Shown: positions 14,023-27,825, numbered from the stretch's first letter. The stretch: DNA of 64,000 nucleotides from Streptomyces neyagawaensis (GCF_023516595.1 NZ_JAMGBG010000083.1:40137-104136), one strand, 5' to 3'. Numbers and translations: made by a program. Notes: a model not told the origin generated them from the letters alone.

Positions 14023-15311
14023 GCGCGGGGCCCCTCGGCGTCGGTGTCGCCCCTGCCGAGTTCGGCGGAGAGCAGCAGGGGGCGTGCCGTGACGCGTCCG
14101 CCGGAGCGGACATGGCCGGCCTGCCAGCCGTAGCCGCCCAGCGGCTGGTTGCCGTCCTCGGCGTCGAGGGCGGTGCGTTCGCGCAGGACGACGCCGGTGC
14201 CGGCCCGGTCGCCGCGCAGGGCGTGCTCGCCGTACACGGACACGTACATACCGCGCAGGAGTTCGGCGGGGCTGTCGAGCCAGCGCTGGAGGTCGGCGCC
14301 GGTGGAGTAGCGCATCACGCAGACGACGGGGGCGAAGAACTCCGGCGGCGCGAAGGACGGGTCCCAGGACAGGTCGAGCACGGTCGGTTCGACGAGGCCG
14401 GTGCGCGGGTCCGCCCGGCCGCCGAAGGTCACCCGGTCGCGGTGCGCGCCGAGGAACTCCGCCGCCTGTTCCACGGCGTCGGGGTAGCTGAGCGGCGCCA
14501 CCACCGTGCGCGGGTCGAGCAGCGGGCCGACGGGGACCTCGGCGGCGCCCTCGCGGAGCGCGGTGAGCAGGTCGTCCGCGATGTCGTCGTGGGCGAACAC
14601 GACGTCCGGGCAGAGGCAGTCCTGGCCGGAGTTGAACATCCGGGTGCCGAGGATGTCGGCCGCGGCCTGCTTGACGTCGCCGTCGGCTCCCACGACCAGC
14701 GGGTTGGGCCCGGAGCCGAACGCGAGGAACAGGGTGTTCTCGCCCATCCGCTCCCCCACGCCGATCGCGTTCTCGGGCCGCCCGTTGAACACGACGGCCT
14801 CGGCGTCGGCGCAGCGCCCGAGGAACTCGCGCTGCGTCATGGAGACGAGTTCGACGGGGTGGCGCCCCCGTAACAGCGGGTCGGCGGACATGATCCGGTG
14901 GATCTCCCGGGTCTGGGTCAGGGCCCGCTGGGAGGGGCGCATCACGATGTGCCGGGTGTAGAGGGCGGGGATCAGCCCGAACAGGACGTACGAGTAGAGC
15001 AGGTTGTTGGAGGGCAGGAAGACGCCGAGTTCGCCGATGTGGCGCGGCCGGTGGGCGGCGAGTTCGCCGTCGGCGCCCCGGAGGGCGGCCAGCGCGAAGC
15101 CGATCTCGTCCTCGGCGGCCCTGCGGGTGGCGATGGTCTCCAGGACGGCGACCAGTTCCTCCCGGTTGCGCCACACCGCCTCGGCGGCGTCCGCCGCGAA
15201 GCCGTCGTCGCCCGGTTGCCGGGCGGGGTCTCCTCCGTGGCCGGGCGCGGGGCCCATGACCGCGGTCCCGGACCCGTGCGGCCGGGGAGTGTTCGCCGGT
15301 GGTACGGACAC
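14019..15311 (-). CDS. Aldehyde dehydrogenase superfamily protein (acyl reductase or aldehyde oxidase)
   Basis: A 430-residue ALDH-fold protein. The catalytic loop MFNSGQDCLCPD has the nucleophile Cys232. LGELGVFLPSNNLLYSY-like and FLAFGSGPNPLVVGADGD segments correspond to the cofactor-binding half. FFAPVVCVMRYS matches the PFxGPV-type motif. It is about 50 residues shorter than typical ALDHs, mainly at the N-terminus and catalytic flank. The GTG start follows AGGAGG closely. Next to carrier-protein and ThDP genes, a role in reductive release of an acyl thioester to an aldehyde, or in oxidation of one, is inferred. Sequence alone does not give the direction. Confidence 0.82.
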   Translation of the reverse strand: MSVPPANTPRPHGSGTAVMGPAPGHGGDPARQPGDDGFAADAAEAVWRNREELVAVLETIATRRAAEDEIGFALAALRGADGELAAHRPRHIGELGVFLPSNNLLYSYVLFGLIPALYTRHIVMRPSQRALTQTREIHRIMSADPLLRGRHPVELVSMTQREFLGRCADAEAVVFNGRPENAIGVGERMGENTLFLAFGSGPNPLVVGADGDVKQAAADILGTRMFNSGQDCLCPDVVFAHDDIADDLLTALREGAAEVPVGPLLDPRTVVAPLSYPDAVEQAAEFLGAHRDRVTFGGRADPRTGLVEPTVLDLSWDPSFAPPEFFAPVVCVMRYSTGADLQRWLDSPAELLRGMYVSVYGEHALRGDRAGTGVVLRERTALDAEDGNQPLGGYGWQAGHVRSGGRVTARPLLLSAELGRGDTDAEGPRA

Positions 15312-15376
15312 GTTTTCCTCCTGACATCGGTTCGGCCGGGGCCGCGCGGGGCGTTCGCATGGGGTGGCCCGGGGCC

Positions 15377-15598
15377 AGGGGGTGTGGTGAAAGTCCAGTG
15401 CGGTGCCCGCGGTGTCCGGTGCGTGGCCTGGGGTCCCCCCTGCTCGAAGAGCTTGGGGGAGTGGCGGACGAAGGCCCTCGTAGCGGCGCTACGTGGGTCT
15501 TTGGCCGGTGCCGCGAGTGGGGGTACCCCCTGCTCGAAGAGCTCGCGGGAGCGTGCCGGGCGCCGTGGGTGCTGTGCGGGACTTTCACCACACCCCCT
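15377..15598. mobile_element. Second 222-bp hairpin element with 20-bp perfect terminal inverted repeats
   Basis: The termini GGGGGTGTGGTGAAAGTCC (15378-15396) and its exact complement (15579-15597), plus one more pair outside, delimit a non-coding segment between two operon genes. Inside, CCCCCTGCTCGAAGAGCT occurs twice (near 15436 and 15527), first within a small hairpin. A central CGTAGCGGCGCTACG palindrome is also present. It resembles repetitive Streptomyces intergenic elements, but differs in sequence from the one at 8811. Whether it is mobile or a large transcribed structure is not clear. It fills most of the 354-bp gap 15312-15665. Confidence 0.6.
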
Positions 15599-15610
15599 AG
15601 GGGTGTGGTG
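15586..15610. terminator. 11-bp-arm hairpin at the right end of the element
   Basis: CACCACACCCC (15586-15596) pairs with GGGGTGTGGTG (15600-15610) across a CTA loop. It would form in transcripts leaving the PhyH gene. It may act as a partial terminator, lowering expression of the downstream ALDH-to-ACP genes. There is no T-tract. Confidence 0.5.
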
Positions 15611-15665
15611 GGGGCCGGGCGGGGGCCGCCCGGCGAAGCGCCCCGCCGGCCGGTGCGGCCGCCGG

Positions 15666-16586
15666 TCAGCCGAGCAGGCCGCCGCGCAGGGCCTTCAGCG
15701 GGTCCCCGTTGTCGTACATGCCGACCAGTCCGCCGCCCTGCCGGGTGGCGTCGTGGGCGACGTAGCCGAGGAGGCCGAGGAGTTCGTCGGAGCATTCGGC
15801 GGCCATCGACGGCGGTACGGCGAGCATGTTGTTGTCGACCGGGCGCAGCCAGCCCGCGCAGTAGCTGAGGGCGATGCCCCGGCGGGAGCGGTCGGTGGTG
15901 CGGTTGGCGCCGCCGCCGTGCAGGACGTCGCCGCGGAACAGCAGGGCGTCGCCGGGTTCCATGACGGCGCGGCCGATCTGGTCGCCGCGCGGGCTCTGGT
16001 CGAGCGGCCAGTGGCAGCTGCCGGGCACGACGCGGGTGGCGCCGGTCTCGGGGGTGAAGGGGGTGAGCGCCACCATGGCGCTGGCGTTCCAGGGGTGCTC
16101 CTGGCGCGGCAGGTGGGGCCACCACGAGCCGGTGTCGCGGTGGATCATCTGGGCGGCCTCGCGGGGGCCGATCTGGATGAGTTCGGCGACGCTGAGCAGG
16201 ATCTCGTTGGACCAGGGGGCCAGCAGCCGGCGCATGCAGGCGACGATCTCGGGGTGGGTGATGAGGTCGTGGGAGGCCCTGACCTTCCCGGGGACGCCGT
16301 GCACGCGCAGGGTCCGTCGGCCGAGGAACAGGTCGTAGATGCCGGAGCCGGTGTCGGAGCCGACGGTGCGGGGGTTGTTCTCCAGCCACTCGTCCAGTTC
16401 GCGGTTGAAGGCGTCGACGAGCGAGCGGTCGACCAGTCCGCGGACGACGGCGGCCCCTTGGCTGCGGACGCACTCGTCGATGGCGGGCCAGTCGTAGGGG
16501 GCCTCGAAGGCGGTCGCGTCGGGCCCGCTGTCCGCGTCGACCGCGGCGGCGAAGTTTCCGCGCTTGCCCGTGGCTGTGGTGTTCAC
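15666..16586 (-). CDS. Phytanoyl-CoA dioxygenase (PhyH) family Fe(II)/2-oxoglutarate oxygenase
   Basis: A 306-residue PhyH-type oxygenase. The metal triad is visible as His149-x-Asp151 in MIHRDTGSWW and His223 in DVLHGGG, with Arg residues in RSRRGIALSY for 2-oxoglutarate. These enzymes hydroxylate small molecules, lipids or carrier-bound substrates. The GTG start at 16586 follows GAGGAG. It is 26 bp downstream of the ketosynthase gene in the same operon, so hydroxylation of the acyl chain, or of a precursor of its head group, is inferred. The reading frame is open far upstream as a shadow of the ketosynthase. Confidence 0.88.
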   Translation of the reverse strand: MNTTATGKRGNFAAAVDADSGPDATAFEAPYDWPAIDECVRSQGAAVVRGLVDRSLVDAFNRELDEWLENNPRTVGSDTGSGIYDLFLGRRTLRVHGVPGKVRASHDLITHPEIVACMRRLLAPWSNEILLSVAELIQIGPREAAQMIHRDTGSWWPHLPRQEHPWNASAMVALTPFTPETGATRVVPGSCHWPLDQSPRGDQIGRAVMEPGDALLFRGDVLHGGGANRTTDRSRRGIALSYCAGWLRPVDNNMLAVPPSMAAECSDELLGLLGYVAHDATRQGGGLVGMYDNGDPLKALRGGLLG

Positions 16587-16612
16587 GTTGTTCTCCTCGC
16601 TGCGTTCGTTGA

Positions 16613-17914
16613 TCAGTGGGTGGGCCGCCAGCGCCGCAGGACGAGGGCGGCGTTGTGGCCGCCGAAGCCGAACGAGTTGCTGACGGCGACGTCCACGTCG
16701 TGGTCGCGCGCCTTGTGCGGGACGAAGTCGAGCTCCTGGTCCTCGGGGTCGTCGCAGTTGATCGTGGGCGGGATGCGGCCCGCCGTGAGGGTCTCCAGGG
16801 CGGTGATGGCCTCGACGGCGCCGGAGGCGCCGAGCATGTGGCCCGTCATGCTCTTGATGGAGCTGATCGGGACACGGGTGGCGTGGGAGCCGAACACCCC
16901 GCGGATCACCTTGATCTCGGTGGTGTCGTTCTTGGGGGTGCTGGTGCCGTGGGCGTTGATGTAGTCGACGGCGTCGGGGTCGAGTCCGGCCTCGGCGAGG
17001 GCCAGCAGCGCGGCCCGCTGGGCGGGCAGCCCGTCGGGGTGCGGGGCGGTGACGTGGTACGCGTCGGTGGTGGCGCCGTATCCGGCGAGTTCCCCGTGGA
17101 TGCGGGCGCCGCGGGCGACGGCGTGCTCCTCGCTCTCCAGGACGACCACTCCGGCGCCGGCGCTCATGACGAAGCCGTCGCGGGCCGTGTCGAAGGGGCG
17201 GCAGGCCCGCTCGGGTTCGTCGTTGCGGCGGGACAGCGCCCGGGAGACGGCCGCGCCGTTGACGTCGACACGGGTCAGGGAGTCGTCGACGCCGCCGGCG
17301 ATCACCACGTCCGCGATGCCGAGGCGGATCATCCGCATGGCCTCGCCGAGGCAGGTGCTGCCGGTGGCGCAGGCGGTGGTCATGGAGGTGGACGAGCCCT
17401 GGAGGCCGAAGCGCAGCGAGATCTCGCCGCAGGCGCTGTCGACGCCGCTGCTGGGGAAGAAGTAGGGGCTGACGGCGCGGGGGCCCCGTTCGGCCATCGC
17501 CTTGGCGGCGGTCACGGCGTTGCGGGCGGGGCCGCTGGCGGTGCCGAGGATGACGGCGGCGCGCGGCGCCGTCTCGGGGGTGACCTGAAGGCCCGCGTCC
17601 CGGACGGCCTCCTCGGCGGCGACCAGGGCGAGGTGCACGGTGCGGTCGAGCCGGCGCACGGTCTTGTGGTCGAGGTGGTCCTCGGCGCGGAAGTTCTTCA
17701 CCTCGCCGCCGAACCGCACGGGCAGGTCGGAGGCGTCGAGTTGAGTGAACGGGGCGACGCCGCTGCGGCCGTCCAGCAGGGCCGCCCAGGTCTCGTCCCA
17801 GGTCAGGCCGAGCGGGGTGATGGCTCCCCGGCCGGTGATCACGACCCGGCGCGGGCCCGGCCCGTACCGGGGCAGCGCGTCGGGAACTCCGGGGCTCGGT
17901 ACGGCTGCGCTCAT
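16613..17914 (-). CDS. Beta-ketoacyl-ACP synthase II (FabF-like)
   Basis: A 433-residue thiolase-fold condensing enzyme with an intact Cys-His-His triad: Cys182 in TTACATGST, His322 in NAHGTST and His359 in SMTGHMLGASG. C-terminal NSFGFGGHNAALVL is typical of FabF. The family condenses acyl-ACP or acyl-Cys with malonyl-ACP. Its start overlaps the stop of the acyl ligase gene (ATGA). In this operon it is likely a pathway-dedicated elongase working with the stand-alone ACP, or it prepares a starter for the type I PKS. The triad is complete, so it is not a chain-length-factor or decarboxylating variant. Confidence 0.94.
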   Translation of the reverse strand: MSAAVPSPGVPDALPRYGPGPRRVVITGRGAITPLGLTWDETWAALLDGRSGVAPFTQLDASDLPVRFGGEVKNFRAEDHLDHKTVRRLDRTVHLALVAAEEAVRDAGLQVTPETAPRAAVILGTASGPARNAVTAAKAMAERGPRAVSPYFFPSSGVDSACGEISLRFGLQGSSTSMTTACATGSTCLGEAMRMIRLGIADVVIAGGVDDSLTRVDVNGAAVSRALSRRNDEPERACRPFDTARDGFVMSAGAGVVVLESEEHAVARGARIHGELAGYGATTDAYHVTAPHPDGLPAQRAALLALAEAGLDPDAVDYINAHGTSTPKNDTTEIKVIRGVFGSHATRVPISSIKSMTGHMLGASGAVEAITALETLTAGRIPPTINCDDPEDQELDFVPHKARDHDVDVAVSNSFGFGGHNAALVLRRWRPTH

Positions 17915-19428
17915 GTCTGCTCACCCTTCGCCAGAGCCCTGCGGGCTCGTTCCTCGAGTCGGGACACATCGGTCTTGCCGTTGCTGCTGAGGGGGAAGGC
18001 GTCGAGCACCAGCACGAGGTTGGGCAGCTCGTAGGGCTCCAGCACCTTCCGGAAGTCCCCGGCCCAGGCGGCCGGGGAGCGTCGTAGGGGGTCCTCCACC
18101 ACGAAGACCAGTCGCGTCTCGCGGTCGCCGTGCCGGACGGCGACGACATGGACGGGTCCGCCGCAGCGTTCGGCCCGGCGGGCCAGCGCGGCCGGGTAGA
18201 GGGTGTAGCCGTGCCGGGTGACGGCGGACATCCGGCCGAGGACGCGCAGCCCGCCGCGGGCGTCGAGGACGCCGAGGTCATGGGTGCGGAAGTCGCCGTC
18301 GCCCGGCGGCCGCACGGTGGTGCCGTCGGCGTCCAGGAGGCCGACCGTCGCGTCGGGGGTGCGCACCCACACCTCGCCCGGTTCGCCGGGCGGGAGCGGG
18401 CGGCCCGCCGGATCGCGCACGGACACCTGGACGCCGGGCAGCGGCAGACAGTCCTCGGGGGCGTCGGGGCCGGCGAGGGCCACGTTGCCGAGCTCGGTGC
18501 TGCCGTAGCCGTCCAGCAGCGGCCGCCCCATGGTGGCCCGGAAGTCGCGGGCGAGGGCCGTGTCGAGGGGGCCGCCGCCGGTGCACCACAGACGGACGGA
18601 GCGCAACTCCTCCACCCGTTCCGGTCGCAGCTCGGCCAGGCGCAGCAGTGAGCGGTGGACGGAGGGCGTGGCGTCGACGACGGTCGCCCGGTGGGCGGCA
18701 ACGGTGTCGAGGGCCCGGTCCAGCCGCCGGTACGGGGTGACGAGCAACCGGCAGCCGCTGAGGTGGGCGAGGAGCACGAGGGAGAAGCCGTACTGGTGGC
18801 TGAAGGGCAGCAGGGGGGCGAGGACGTCGTCGTCGCGGTACCCCATCCGCTCGACGGTGCGCCGGGTGTTGGCGAGGACCGAGCGGCCGGAGCGCACGAT
18901 CGCCTTGGGTTCGCCGGTGGAACCGGAGGACCAGGCGATCAGGGCGTCGTCGCGGCGGGCCCAGACGTCCAGGGCCGGCGGGGCCGCGGCGGTCCACGGT
19001 TCCGGGGTGCCCGGCGTCCGGGCCGGTGCCGTCTCCCCCGGTATGGGGGCCGGTGACCGCGCCGGGCCCTCCTCGTCGAGCAGGGCGCCTCGCAGTGCCG
19101 GCGCGTCGAGGGACAGCGACGGCACCGGGCCGGACCACTCCTGCGAGGGCGGCCCCTCATGGATCAGCCGGTCGGCGCCGGCCCGTGCGGCGGCCGCCGC
19201 GGCCGACCTCGGTGACCTGAGGTGGTCCACGAGGACGACACCGGCGCCCAGGTGCATCAGGCCCAGCAGCACCGCCACGAAGGCGGGCGAGTTGCTCGCG
19301 TGCAGGGCCACACGGTGACGGGGCAGGACACCGAGGGCCCGCAGCGCGTCGGCGGTCCGGTGTGCCTGTGCGCCCGGCCGCAGAAGGGTGCCGGCGGGGC
19401 CTGTGGTCTCGTAGGTCGTGAGGGTCAT
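17911..19428 (-). CDS. Acyl-CoA/acyl-carrier ligase (ANL superfamily)
   Basis: A 505-residue adenylate-forming enzyme. The P-loop AWSSGSTGEPKAIVRSG is at about residue 170, DGYGSTELGNVAL is the adenine-binding region, and the C-terminal PLSSNGKTDVSRLEE carries the catalytic Lys. It has no carrier domain. It is first in the leftward operon and overlaps the ketosynthase gene by four bases. It probably activates a carboxylic acid for this pathway, either a starter unit distinct from the FAAL substrate or a head-group acid. GAGGG lies about nine bases before the ATG. Substrate and acceptor (CoA or ACP) are not evident. Confidence 0.88.
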   Translation of the reverse strand: MTLTTYETTGPAGTLLRPGAQAHRTADALRALGVLPRHRVALHASNSPAFVAVLLGLMHLGAGVVLVDHLRSPRSAAAAAARAGADRLIHEGPPSQEWSGPVPSLSLDAPALRGALLDEEGPARSPAPIPGETAPARTPGTPEPWTAAAPPALDVWARRDDALIAWSSGSTGEPKAIVRSGRSVLANTRRTVERMGYRDDDVLAPLLPFSHQYGFSLVLLAHLSGCRLLVTPYRRLDRALDTVAAHRATVVDATPSVHRSLLRLAELRPERVEELRSVRLWCTGGGPLDTALARDFRATMGRPLLDGYGSTELGNVALAGPDAPEDCLPLPGVQVSVRDPAGRPLPPGEPGEVWVRTPDATVGLLDADGTTVRPPGDGDFRTHDLGVLDARGGLRVLGRMSAVTRHGYTLYPAALARRAERCGGPVHVVAVRHGDRETRLVFVVEDPLRRSPAAWAGDFRKVLEPYELPNLVLVLDAFPLSSNGKTDVSRLEERARRALAKGEQT

Positions 19429-20003
19429 GGGAGGCGCCCTCGGGGGGTGGTGCGCGTCGCTGCCAGCACGTCATCTCCGATCTCGGTGATCAGGGGCCCC
19501 GTGCCAGGGGCGGCTCGACGGATCGCGACGGGGCGCGGATTCCGGAGCGGGAACGTGGACACCGGCGCGCCGTCGGGGCGGTGCGCTGTGCCACGTCCAA
19601 GACGCTAACCGATACGGCTGACAATTCTCGATGTCCGGCTCTCAAATACCGTACGACTACGGCACTTTCCGTCGGCGGCACACGGGTCACCTCGCCGTAT
19701 GCCCGAAAGGGCAGGGCGGCCTGCCCGCACGCAGATCGGGGAGACTACGGCACTTGCCGTTCCCCGCTCCTGGTACGGCACTTTCCGCTTGACGCTTCAA
19801 ATGGCCGCGTGTTGACCTTTGTTCGCATCACGCCACCGGAATCCGACGTCCCCCGCGGCCCGGTGACACAAGCCGGCGGGCGGCGACCCCGCCCGTCGGC
19901 GACGATTTCCCGGGATTCGCTCAGAACTTCCCCGGGAGATCGCGAGCAGACCATTGTTCCAGCCCGGGCCGCATACCGCTCCGGCATCACGAGGGTGGGA
20001 GAA
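19429..20003. promoter_or_regulatory. Divergent promoter region of the lipopeptide cluster
   Basis: This 575-bp gap separates the leftward acyl-ligase operon from the rightward GNAT-PKS-lanthipeptide operon, so it must hold both main promoters. It is less GC-rich than its surroundings around 19600-19680 and 19780-19850. I see no coding potential and could not assign convincing -35/-10 pairs. The distinctive content is the triplicated 14-bp motif listed separately. Confidence 0.6.
19658..19787 (+). promoter_or_regulatory. Three copies of a 14-bp motif, candidate activator sites
   Basis: TACGGCACTTTCCG occurs at 19658-19671 and 19774-19787, and TACGGCACTTGCCG at 19746-19759. All are on the same strand, spaced 88 and 28 bp apart. 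The middle copy contains the inverted repeat CGGCA-CT-TGCCG. Repeated short motifs in a divergent promoter region suggest binding by a pathway regulator. The SARP at the left edge is the obvious but unproven candidate. Confidence 0.55.
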
Positions 20004-20643
20004 ATGCAAGGAGAGTACGTCTCGCTGCGGCCGATCAACGGCAAGCAGGACTACGAGCTCATCGCCCAGTGGTCGTCCTCCGTCGCGTCCGTGTACTCCT
20101 CGGGCGGGCAGACCTTCACCACCGGCGATGGGATGGAAGCCCTCATGGCCAGGCACGGGATCACCTATCTGATGGTGGTCGACCGGTCCGGGGAACCGGT
20201 GGGCGGGGTCACCTACCAGCAGCTCACCTATCCCGGGAACTTCGAGGTCGGCAATGTGGTCGGCTCACCCGAACTGTGGGGCCTCGGCTACGGGATGGAA
20301 TCCATGCATTTGCTGCTGGACCATCTCTTCCACCAGCGCAACGCCCACCGGGTCCATCTCATGGCCGGCCTCTACAACAAACAGATGGTGCAGATCTTCC
20401 TCAAGGGCCCCATCAAAGTGGAGGGAATCCTCAGGGATTTCTTCTTCCTCGACGGTGAATACCATGACGCGCTGGTCGGTTCGCTGCTCAGGAACGAGTA
20501 CTACGGTTTTCTGCGCAGCCTGGGGACGAGTCCCGCCGATCTGATCCCGAAGGACGACAAGGCGGATGCCCGCGTCCTGCTCGCGGAGGCCCTCGACAAG
20601 GTGACCGACATCCTTCCCGCCCGGACGAACGGAGGTGAGACCC

Positions 20644-20672
<29 letters not shown>
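20004..20672 (+). CDS. GNAT-family acyltransferase, candidate lipid-peptide condensing enzyme
   Basis: A 222-residue GNAT-fold protein whose ATG at 20004 follows GGGAG. The fold shows MVVDRSGEPVGGVTYQQL (beta strands), VVGSPELWGLGYGMESMHLLLDHLF (acyl-donor-binding region) and MAGLYNKQMVQIFLK. In goadvionin biosynthesis a GNAT enzyme (GdvG) joins an ACP-bound polyketide chain to the N-terminus of the modified peptide. As the first gene of the PKS-lanthipeptide operon, this protein fits that role, but amine acetylation cannot be excluded. Its 3' end overlaps the PKS start by 29 bp, so expression is coupled. A longer open frame upstream has no family resemblance. Confidence 0.82.
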
Positions 20673-25772
<5,100 letters not shown>

Positions 25773-25776
<4 letters not shown>

Positions 25777-26546
25777 CGACGATGCTGCTCGCCGGGAAGC
25801 GGATCCTGGTCACCGGGGTCATCACCGAGTCGTCCATCGCGTACCACACGGCCGTCGAGGCGCAGCGGGCCGGCGCGGAGGTGGTGCTCACCAGCATCCG
25901 GCCGCGTCTGGTGCGGCGGATCGTCGAGCGGATGCCCGAACCGGCGCCCGTCGTCGAGCTCGACGTGACGGACGCGGAGCAGCTGCGGACGCTGCCGGAC
26001 CGGCTCGCCGAGCACGGCGACCGCTTCGACGGGGTGCTGCACTCCATCGCGTACGCCCCGCCGGGCGCGCTCGGCGGACGGTTCATGCAGACGCCCTGGG
26101 AGGACGTCGCGACCGCCGTGCACACCTCCGCGTACTCGCTGAAGTCGCTGGTGGCCGCGGTGCTGCCGATGATGAAGGGCGGCGGGGCGGTGGTCGGGCT
26201 CGACTTCGACGCCTCCGTGTCCTGGCCCGACTACGACTGGATGGGCGTCGCCAAGGCGGGCCTGGAGTCCACGGCCCGCTACCTCGCCCGCTATCTCGGC
26301 CCCCAGGGCGTCCGGGTGAACCTGGTCGCCGCCGGGCCCCTCAACACGCTGGCGGCGAACGGGGTGTCCGACGCCCCGCCGGACGAGGACGGCGGCACCT
26401 GGGCCGATCTGGCCCCCCTGGGCTGGGACGAGAACCTCGCGACGCCGGTGGCGAAGGCGTGCGTGGCCCTGCTCTCCGACTACTTCACCGCCACGACGGG
26501 GGAGATCGTCCATGTCGACGGAGGCGTCCATGCCATGGGCTTCTGA
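25773..26546 (+). CDS. Enoyl-ACP reductase, InhA/FabI-like
   Basis: A 257-residue NADH-dependent enoyl reductase closely resembling mycobacterial InhA: LLAGKRILVTGVITESSIAYHTA at the N-terminus, HSIAYAPPGAL, the catalytic YDWMGVAKAGLES (Tyr-x6-Lys), NLVAAGPLNTLA, and ATTGEIVHVDGG at the end. The GTG overlaps the preceding stop (GTGA), giving tight coupling with the PKS-KR gene. As a free enzyme it would act in trans on the chain made by the single PKS module, together with the MaoC dehydratase, giving fully reduced positions. InhA-type reductases favour long acyl chains, which fits a long lipid tail. Confidence 0.94.
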
Positions 26547-27111
26547 GCCGGCCGGGCAGCCGGCCGTGACGCTGGACGACATCGCCGAGTGGTTCACGCG
26601 CAGGCTGGGCCGCGAACTCGGGCCGAGCCCGTGGCACGAGGTGACGCCCGAGGCGGTACGGGGCTTCGCCGACGCCACCCACGACTGGCAGGCCATCCAT
26701 CTGGACGCCGAGCGGGCCGCGTCCGGCCCCTACGGGGTGCCCGTGGCGCACGGCTTCTACACGCTCGGCCTCATCCCGTATCTCACCTCCACCCTCTTCG
26801 ATCCGAGCTGGATCGACGTGGCGCTGAACTACCGCCTGGACCGGGTCCGTTTCCTCACGGCGGTGCCGGTGGGTTCGCGGGTGCGGGCCCTCGCCCGGGT
26901 GAGCGGCGTCCGGGTACGGCCGCGTGGCTATCTGGAGGTCGTGCTGGCCTTGTCGCTGATGGTCGAGGGCGCCGAGCAGCCGGCCTGCACGCTCGACCAC
27001 ACCCGTCTCTACACGATGCGCCCGGACGCGTCCCTGCCCGTGGACGGGCCGGTCCCCCGCGTGATGTACCCGCCCGGGCACCCGGCACCGGCCGACTCCC
27101 TCACCCCCTGA
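26512..27111 (+). CDS. MaoC-like beta-hydroxyacyl dehydratase
   Basis: A 199-residue hot-dog-fold hydratase. The catalytic motif ATHDWQAIHLDAERAASGPYG carries the Asp and His dyad (D-x4-H), followed by VAHGFYTLGLIPYL. GGGGGAG seven bases before the ATG at 26512 supports this start. A second ATG at 26530 also has a good site. It overlaps the enoyl reductase gene by 35 bp. It supplies the dehydratase activity missing from the PKS polypeptide, completing the trans set KR-DH-ER. The C-terminal ~50 residues are Pro-rich and beyond the usual domain. Confidence 0.9.
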   Translation: MSTEASMPWASEPAGQPAVTLDDIAEWFTRRLGRELGPSPWHEVTPEAVRGFADATHDWQAIHLDAERAASGPYGVPVAHGFYTLGLIPYLTSTLFDPSWIDVALNYRLDRVRFLTAVPVGSRVRALARVSGVRVRPRGYLEVVLALSLMVEGAEQPACTLDHTRLYTMRPDASLPVDGPVPRVMYPPGHPAPADSLTP

Positions 27112-27138
27112 AGATCCCTGGCAAGGAGGAGCCCCCGC

Positions 27139-27825
27139 ATGGGCGACACCCCGGCTGCCCCCTCGGCCGACACCCCGGCCGCGCCACCGAAGGCGGCACC
27201 GCCCCCGTTCACCGGCCGCAGACTCCTGTTGATCGCCTCCGGGGCCGTCAACGCCGTCCACCTGCCGTACTGGCTGACCTGGATGCGCAGCAAGTACCCG
27301 GACACGGCGGTGCAGGTCGTCGCCACGCGCAGCGCACAGCGCTTCGTGACGCTCCAGGCGCTGTCGGCGCTCACCGGCCGGCAGGCGATCGGCGACACCT
27401 GGACCGACGACCCGCTCCCGACGGCCCTGCACGTCGAACTCGCCGAGTGGGCCGACTCGGTGGCCGTCTACCCGGCCTCGCTGCACTACATGGCGCGTGC
27501 GGCGCTCGGCCTGGGCGACAGCCCGAGCCTGCTGGCGCTGCACGGCACCGCCGCGCCGATCGTCCTGGCCCCGTCCCTGCCACCACGGGTGGAGGACAAC
27601 CCCGCCTACGTCCGGCATCTGAAGGCGCTCGCGGAGCGCCCCAACCTGTCGGTGGCACCGACGCGGCCCGGCGTCAGCATGACCACGGGCCGGCGCGACG
27701 GCCGGACCGCGCCGCCGCTCCCGGACGTCCTCGCCGAGCTGGAGCGGCTGCGCGGTGCCCTGCCGAAAAACCTCGCCGAAGAAATCGAAGAAAACTCTGA
27801 ATCGGATATTGACTCCCTCCGATAA
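27139..27825 (+). CDS. LanD-like flavoprotein, peptide C-terminal cysteine decarboxylase
   Basis: A 228-residue member of the HFCD flavoprotein family (EpiD, PPC decarboxylase). LLLIASGAVNAVH is the FMN-binding start (about 29-41), HVELAEWAD contains the catalytic His98, and PASLHYMARAALGLGDS (112 onward) stands where EpiD has PASANT, with His in place of the usual Asn. Such enzymes oxidatively decarboxylate a C-terminal Cys to an enethiol used to form AviCys or avionin rings. Both precursors encoded downstream end in Cys, which agrees. An AGGAGG site precedes the ATG. The N-terminal 25 residues are a Pro/Ala extension, and the C-terminus is acidic. Confidence 0.88.
   Translation: MGDTPAAPSADTPAAPPKAAPPPFTGRRLLLIASGAVNAVHLPYWLTWMRSKYPDTAVQVVATRSAQRFVTLQALSALTGRQAIGDTWTDDPLPTALHVELAEWADSVAVYPASLHYMARAALGLGDSPSLLALHGTAAPIVLAPSLPPRVEDNPAYVRHLKALAERPNLSVAPTRPGVSMTTGRRDGRTAPPLPDVLAELERLRGALPKNLAEEIEENSESDIDSLR

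Noticed and set aside
14023..16473. Long upstream extension of the ThDP gene frame across the ALDH and PhyH genes
   Set aside because: The extension is Arg/Pro low-complexity in another frame of clear genes. The ATGA overlap at 14019-14022 marks the true start.
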